Source: JALCSJ01 sp036788835
GTDB lineage: Bacteria > Bacillota > Negativicutes > Acidaminococcales > Acidaminococcaceae
Assembly: GCA_036788835.1 (NCBI GenBank)
Contig: DAIQMR010000053.1
Span: 1 to 6,718, forward strand
Reading direction: 5' to 3'
Length of the DNA: 6,718 bases
Under the pieces are notes generated by a model, which saw only the letters and a program-made list of their open reading frames with translations, was not told the DNA's origin and ran no database searches. The position numbers and the translations under genes are program-made. Below are positions 6,220 to 6,718 of this stretch, one piece after another. How positions within the stretch are numbered: the stretch's first letter is position 1; each line of letters starts with the position of its first letter.

Positions 6220-6718
6220 ATGGATAAGACAATGCAAGCAATAATTAATAAGATTGACGAAAAAGAGTTGATTAAATTGGTGCAGGACATGGTACGAATC
6301 CATAGTGTCAGTGGCAACGAGGCAGAAATGGCAAAATTCGAATATGAATTTTGCACGAAGAATGGCCTAGAAGCTGAAATTGACAGACATGGTAATTTCG
6401 TCGGAACTTTAATTGGATCAGAACCAGGTCCAGCTATCGCTCTCAATAGTCATATGGATACAGTTGATTACGGCGAAGGTTGGAAGGATGATCCCACCAG
6501 TGGGAAAATAGAAGGCAATTTGTTATACGGCAGAGGAAGTGCAGATTGTAAGGCCAGTATTGCCTGCCATCTCATTGCTATGAAAGCCTTGAAAGATTCC
6601 AATGTTAAGCTTAAAGGTAAAGTAATTGCCATGCATCCTGTTGAAGAAGAAGTACAGAACGCCAGCAGAAAAGGCACGTACAAGATGATGAAAGACGGTT
6701 TCCATGCCGACATGGCTA
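6220..6718 (+). CDS. M20-family metallohydrolase (ArgE/DapE/ACY1 type), 3' end outside window
   Basis: An open frame of 166 codons continues to the window edge without a stop. M20 features: HMDT (78-81) with metal ligand His78 and the supporting Asp80, YGRGSADCK (103-111) with bridging Asp109, and HPVEEEV (139-145) carrying the general-base/metal glutamate pair. Full-length members are about 370-450 residues, so over half is missing, including the dimerisation domain. The family cleaves amide bonds in N-acyl amino acids, N-succinyl or N-acetyl intermediates, carbamoyl compounds and dipeptides. In this operon it probably deacylates or cleaves the imported compound to free an amine for the transaminases (inference). 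GAGGAG at 6206-6211 lies eight bases before the ATG at 6220; another ATG at 6212 reaches a stop after two codons. The gap to the transporter gene is 23 bases. Confidence 0.92.
   Translation, partial: MDKTMQAIINKIDEKELIKLVQDMVRIHSVSGNEAEMAKFEYEFCTKNGLEAEIDRHGNFVGTLIGSEPGPAIALNSHMDTVDYGEGWKDDPTSGKIEGNLLYGRGSADCKASIACHLIAMKALKDSNVKLKGKVIAMHPVEEEVQNASRKGTYKMMKDGFHADMA

Noticed and set aside
6212..6220. ATG-TTC-TGA mini-frame just before the M20 gene, overlapping its ATG by one base
   Set aside because: Two sense codons with no spaced ribosome binding site of its own; most simply a chance feature of the start region.
6198..6713. Three minus-strand open frames at the right end
   Set aside because: The plus strand here encodes an M20 hydrolase with its metal motifs in one continuous frame, so these are shadows.

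Overview
The window looks like a piece of chromosome from a low-GC, probably anaerobic Firmicute (Clostridia or Negativicutes type). This is inferred from AT-rich DNA (about 40% GC by eye), strong AGGAGG/GGGGTGAT-like ribosome binding sites, TATAAT-like promoters and very tight gene packing. The species cannot be named from the sequence.

Layout. At the left edge (1-192, minus strand) is the N-terminal end of a LysR-type regulator, cut by the window. It is followed by a 271-bp divergent control region (193-463). This holds one recognisable promoter on each strand, a 21-bp inverted repeat on the regulator's own -10 box, a repeat-rich stretch at about -62 of the operon promoter, and a strong intrinsic terminator hairpin (394-433) lying between the operon promoter and its first gene. 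From 464 to the right edge six genes run in one direction with gaps of 1-31 bases, clearly one operon: a class I/II aminotransferase, an M29/NicX-like metalloprotein, a Gfo/Idh/MocA dehydrogenase, a class V aminotransferase of the alanine-glyoxylate/serine-pyruvate type, an Nramp-fold membrane transporter, and an M20 metallohydrolase that runs off the window.

How it may work together (inference). Two unrelated transaminases, an NAD(P)-dependent dehydrogenase, two candidate metal-dependent amide or ring hydrolysing/opening enzymes and one importer, under a divergent LysR regulator, look like an uptake-and-breakdown pathway for one amino-containing compound, such as an N-acyl or peptide-like amino acid, an amino sugar derivative or an opine-like molecule. 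No single known pathway matches this gene set. The two most striking points are that the Nramp-like transporter has lost all four signature metal-ligand positions (GPGT instead of DPGN; T-P-N instead of M-P-H), so it may carry an organic substrate or an unusual ion, and that the operon seems to be controlled by conditional termination in its leader as well as by LysR. The Gfo/Idh protein also lacks the usual catalytic aspartate.
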